From JAMXLO01 sp041487355 (GTDB lineage Bacteria > Pseudomonadota > Alphaproteobacteria > Acetobacterales > Acetobacteraceae), in contig JBGPND010000276.1 in assembly GCA_041487355.1 (NCBI GenBank), forward strand, positions 1 to 6,100: a DNA stretch of 6,100 nt, written 5' to 3'. A program made the position numbers and the translations under genes. The notes beneath the pieces were generated by a model, which saw only the letters and a program-made list of their open reading frames with translations, had not been told where the DNA came from and searched no databases. Positions 5,801 through 6,100 of this stretch are shown here, in pieces; position 1 is the first letter of the stretch, and every line of letters begins with the position of its first letter.

Positions 5801-6100
5801 TTTGTCAGTGCCTGCGCCTTCTCGCCCGACGGCAGACGCATCGCCTCGGCGTCCTACGACAACACGCTCCGCCTGTGGGATGCCGCCAGCGGCGACTGCA
5901 TCATGACCCTGCGCGGACATGACAATGGGGTGATGGCCTGCGCCTTCTCGCCCGTCGGCAGACGTATCGCCTCGGCGTCCTACGACAACACGCTCCGCCT
6001 GTGGGATGCCGCCAGCGGCGACTGCATCATGACCCTGCGCGGACATGACAATTGGGTGAGTGCCTGCGCCTTCTCGCCCGACGGCAGACGCATCGCCTCG
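2876..6100 (+). CDS. TIR-NACHT-pentapeptide-WD40 NLR-like immune receptor (3' end outside window)
   Basis: The frame is open to the window edge; 1075 residues are visible. Residues 1-134 form an unrecognised mixed helix/strand domain. Residues 135-285 are a TIR domain: it opens with VRYFVSYAHDD, has a BB-loop-like DHDIVLGKDW, and the motif VSPAFLASRYIRDHELPPF places the likely NADase glutamate at E214. Residues 355-710 are a NACHT STAND ATPase with Walker A GETGMGKTT (363-371), Walker B IMMFDGLDE (447-455), a sensor-like ILLTCRTHYF (496-505), and a C-terminal FAHTSLQEFFLA (from 695) typical of NACHT proteins. Residues 800-814 and 852-941 are pentapeptide repeats (for example DFSGA, DLLRA, RFADA, DLTGA, VFAGA). 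WD40 units of 42 residues start at H973. In such STAND proteins, ligand sensing by the C-terminal repeats triggers ATP-dependent oligomerisation and activates the TIR, which depletes NAD+ and stops the infected cell. That role is inferred from architecture. Two palindromic repeats lie in frame at 5105-5149 and 5316-5407. The start is set by GGAG eight bases upstream. The missing 3' end presumably holds the rest of a propeller. Confidence 0.9.
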   Translation, partial: MALLSAAAVQRSLTTLQVELGKADQKRLDALLPLIGGDCRIRLGGALVALYPGQSREAALTALRQMRGRVAMAANEVKLDFALEADTATRTPPDERWCWFAGEDQAAEATARLVAAETANVARSRQDAMEIGRPVRYFVSYAHDDAELKDGLLKRLRHRFDSATAYRFERWQDHDIVLGKDWHTEIQAAIAACDFGLLLVSPAFLASRYIRDHELPPFIGTDERPGKHMAPVALKVILFDGSMKLRGLKQRQIFHDAQGRAFQQRTSDLTRNDFANQLFVKIVQMLGGITVPAPAPPRELLRWQRDLLEHDLADLHHVPTHARPWTLDKLDTDPPAEQRREALDLLDEWARDDKGPPCCALLGETGMGKTTTCKAFTHHLLAARETDKSVPLPIYLDLRLLGEDAKSLPRLDTVVDTVLRRSWQGGRTEPPPSAAEVQRLVREEGAIMMFDGLDEVLVHLSQRAGQQFTRELLSILPPAFWPRRRKADMPGRPGRILLTCRTHYFRSVRDQQTHLTAEDRDDVRDTDYRVFMLLPFTDDQVRAYLTASLPGEDIDRVLATIRSVHNLPELAARPYTLSLITRHLPQIERWKLEGRRVTGVDLYRHMVLSWLERDAGKHELDVDHKQQIMEHVAARLWRAGSRTWTARQMEDWLAEFLETTPSVGRHYRREDLDVLKKDLRTATFLVGGGRQDFRFAHTSLQEFFLAGFLLRALREGRVEDWDMARPSRETLDFLGQMLLGEDATPGSTPGSSPGAGAGTALATLRAMRDAYRPRISELAFDYVLFALARFYPAPSPAGFVLDGADLREWVIEGAPSPQPSPARGEGALSSELPPPLRGRVGVGGTVSSPLLNLRAASFRNARLGNTVFRRVDLDVADFSGADLLRAELNRGQARGARFADAVLVGTVFRDLDLTGAVFAGASPYRTQFLRCTLHNVHGLDAAPQSVLFAQCRQAADDVVVSKQMARAAVLGGHSGFVSACAFSPDGRRIASASYDNTLRLWDAASGDCIMTLRGHDNGVMACAFSPVGRRIASASYDNTLRLWDAASGDCIMTLRGHDNWVSACAFSPDGRRIAS
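5105..5149. repeat. In-frame REP-like palindrome inside the receptor gene
   Basis: The core is a perfect 8-bp stem, cccccgga (5118-5125) and tccggggg (5131-5138), around tcaag. It is preceded by a related acccccgggtca (5105-5116). This is a common alphaproteobacterial intergenic repeat, here read as protein between the NACHT domain and the pentapeptide repeats. It encodes a Pro/Gly/Ser/Thr/Ala-only linker (TPGSTPGSSPGAGAG, residues 744-758) unlike the flanking leucine- and arginine-rich sequence, and it keeps the frame. Confidence 0.65.
5316..5407. repeat. In-frame 92-bp long inverted repeat within the pentapeptide region
   Basis: The arms at 5316-5353 and 5370-5407 are reverse complements at 36 of 38 positions, around a 16-base centre (5354-5369). 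Each arm contains its own hairpin (ccctccccc-gcaa-ggggggaggg). The arm is the widespread alphaproteobacterial 'caccccagccctcccccgcaa' repeat, normally intergenic. Here it is translated as roughly residues 814-844 (start PSPQPSPARGEG, end LRGRVGVGG), adding low-complexity sequence without breaking the frame. It splits the pentapeptide array: VLDGA-DLREW-VIEGA lies before it and NLRAA-SFRNA after it. Confidence 0.8.
5792..6100 (+). repeat. Tandem 126-bp WD40-coding repeats
   Basis: Units begin at the cat codon of each GH motif: 5792, 5918 and 6044, an exact 126-bp (42-residue) period; the third is cut by the window end. Outside the first 18 bases, units 1 and 2 are identical at 106 of 108 bases, and the visible part of unit 3 after that patch matches unit 1 completely. 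Each encodes a canonical WD40 blade (AFSPDGRRIAS, NTLRLWD, GDCIMTLRGH). Such identity implies recent duplication or ongoing homogenisation. The array presumably continues beyond the window. Confidence 0.9.

Noticed and set aside
5363..6046. Minus-strand open frame with a repeated GHDAVAAGGIPQAERVVVG segment
   Set aside because: The repetition merely mirrors the WD40-coding repeats on the plus strand, and the beginning is read from the palindromic element. No independent coding evidence.
5792..6100. CRISPR array, because of regular near-identical repeats
   Set aside because: The period is 126 bp, the frame is open throughout and the translation is canonical WD40, so the repetition is protein-coding.
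240..6100. Functional two-gene defence module of peptidase plus TIR-NACHT
   Set aside because: The genes are divergent, the peptidase has a secretion signal and the receptor should be cytoplasmic; nothing in the sequence ties them together.

Overview
The window comes from a high-GC bacterium, most likely an alphaproteobacterium. Two things suggest this: codon use rich in G/C at third positions, and several short palindromic repeat families (a core like cccccgga-tcaag-tccggggg, the 'caccccagccctcccccgcaa' type, the 'atggccgggacaagcccggcc' type, and the 'ttcccgcttgcgcgggcatgac' type) that I associate with alphaproteobacterial, especially Rhodospirillales-like, genomes. The genus cannot be named from the sequence.

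Layout. Bases 1-239 hold no convincing gene. They are packed with palindromic repeats: a REP-like hairpin, then a 170-bp unit bounded by perfect 12-bp inverted repeats that encloses a large nested palindrome. The minus-strand gene at 2639-240 encodes a secreted, probably zinc-dependent, M6-like peptidase with a clear signal peptide, an HEIGH motif and Ig/CARDB-like C-terminal modules. Its stop codon lies on the edge of the repeat unit. A 236-bp divergent intergenic region (2640-2875) separates it from the plus-strand gene and carries a duplicated 13-bp motif overlapping a candidate promoter.

The main feature is the plus-strand gene from 2876 to the end of the window (1075 residues visible, 3' end missing). 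It encodes one very large multidomain protein: an unrecognised N-terminal domain (about 134 residues), a TIR domain with an apparent catalytic glutamate, a NACHT STAND-type ATPase, a pentapeptide-repeat stretch, and a WD40 propeller cut off by the window edge. This is the architecture of a bacterial NLR-like immune receptor: a sensor (WD40 and/or pentapeptide), an ATP-driven oligomerisation switch (NACHT) and an NAD-consuming effector (TIR). It looks like a single-gene, abortive-infection-style anti-phage candidate. The defence role is inferred from architecture.

Two features stand out. First, two palindromic intergenic-type repeats sit in frame inside this gene. One is a 36/38-matched long inverted repeat that falls inside the pentapeptide array. 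Second, the WD40 units are almost identical at the DNA level (106 of 108 bases outside a short variable patch), with changes concentrated just after the GH motif. That pattern resembles the fast-evolving WD40 repeats of fungal HET-E-type NLR proteins. The peptidase and the receptor are divergently transcribed, and nothing in the sequence links their functions.
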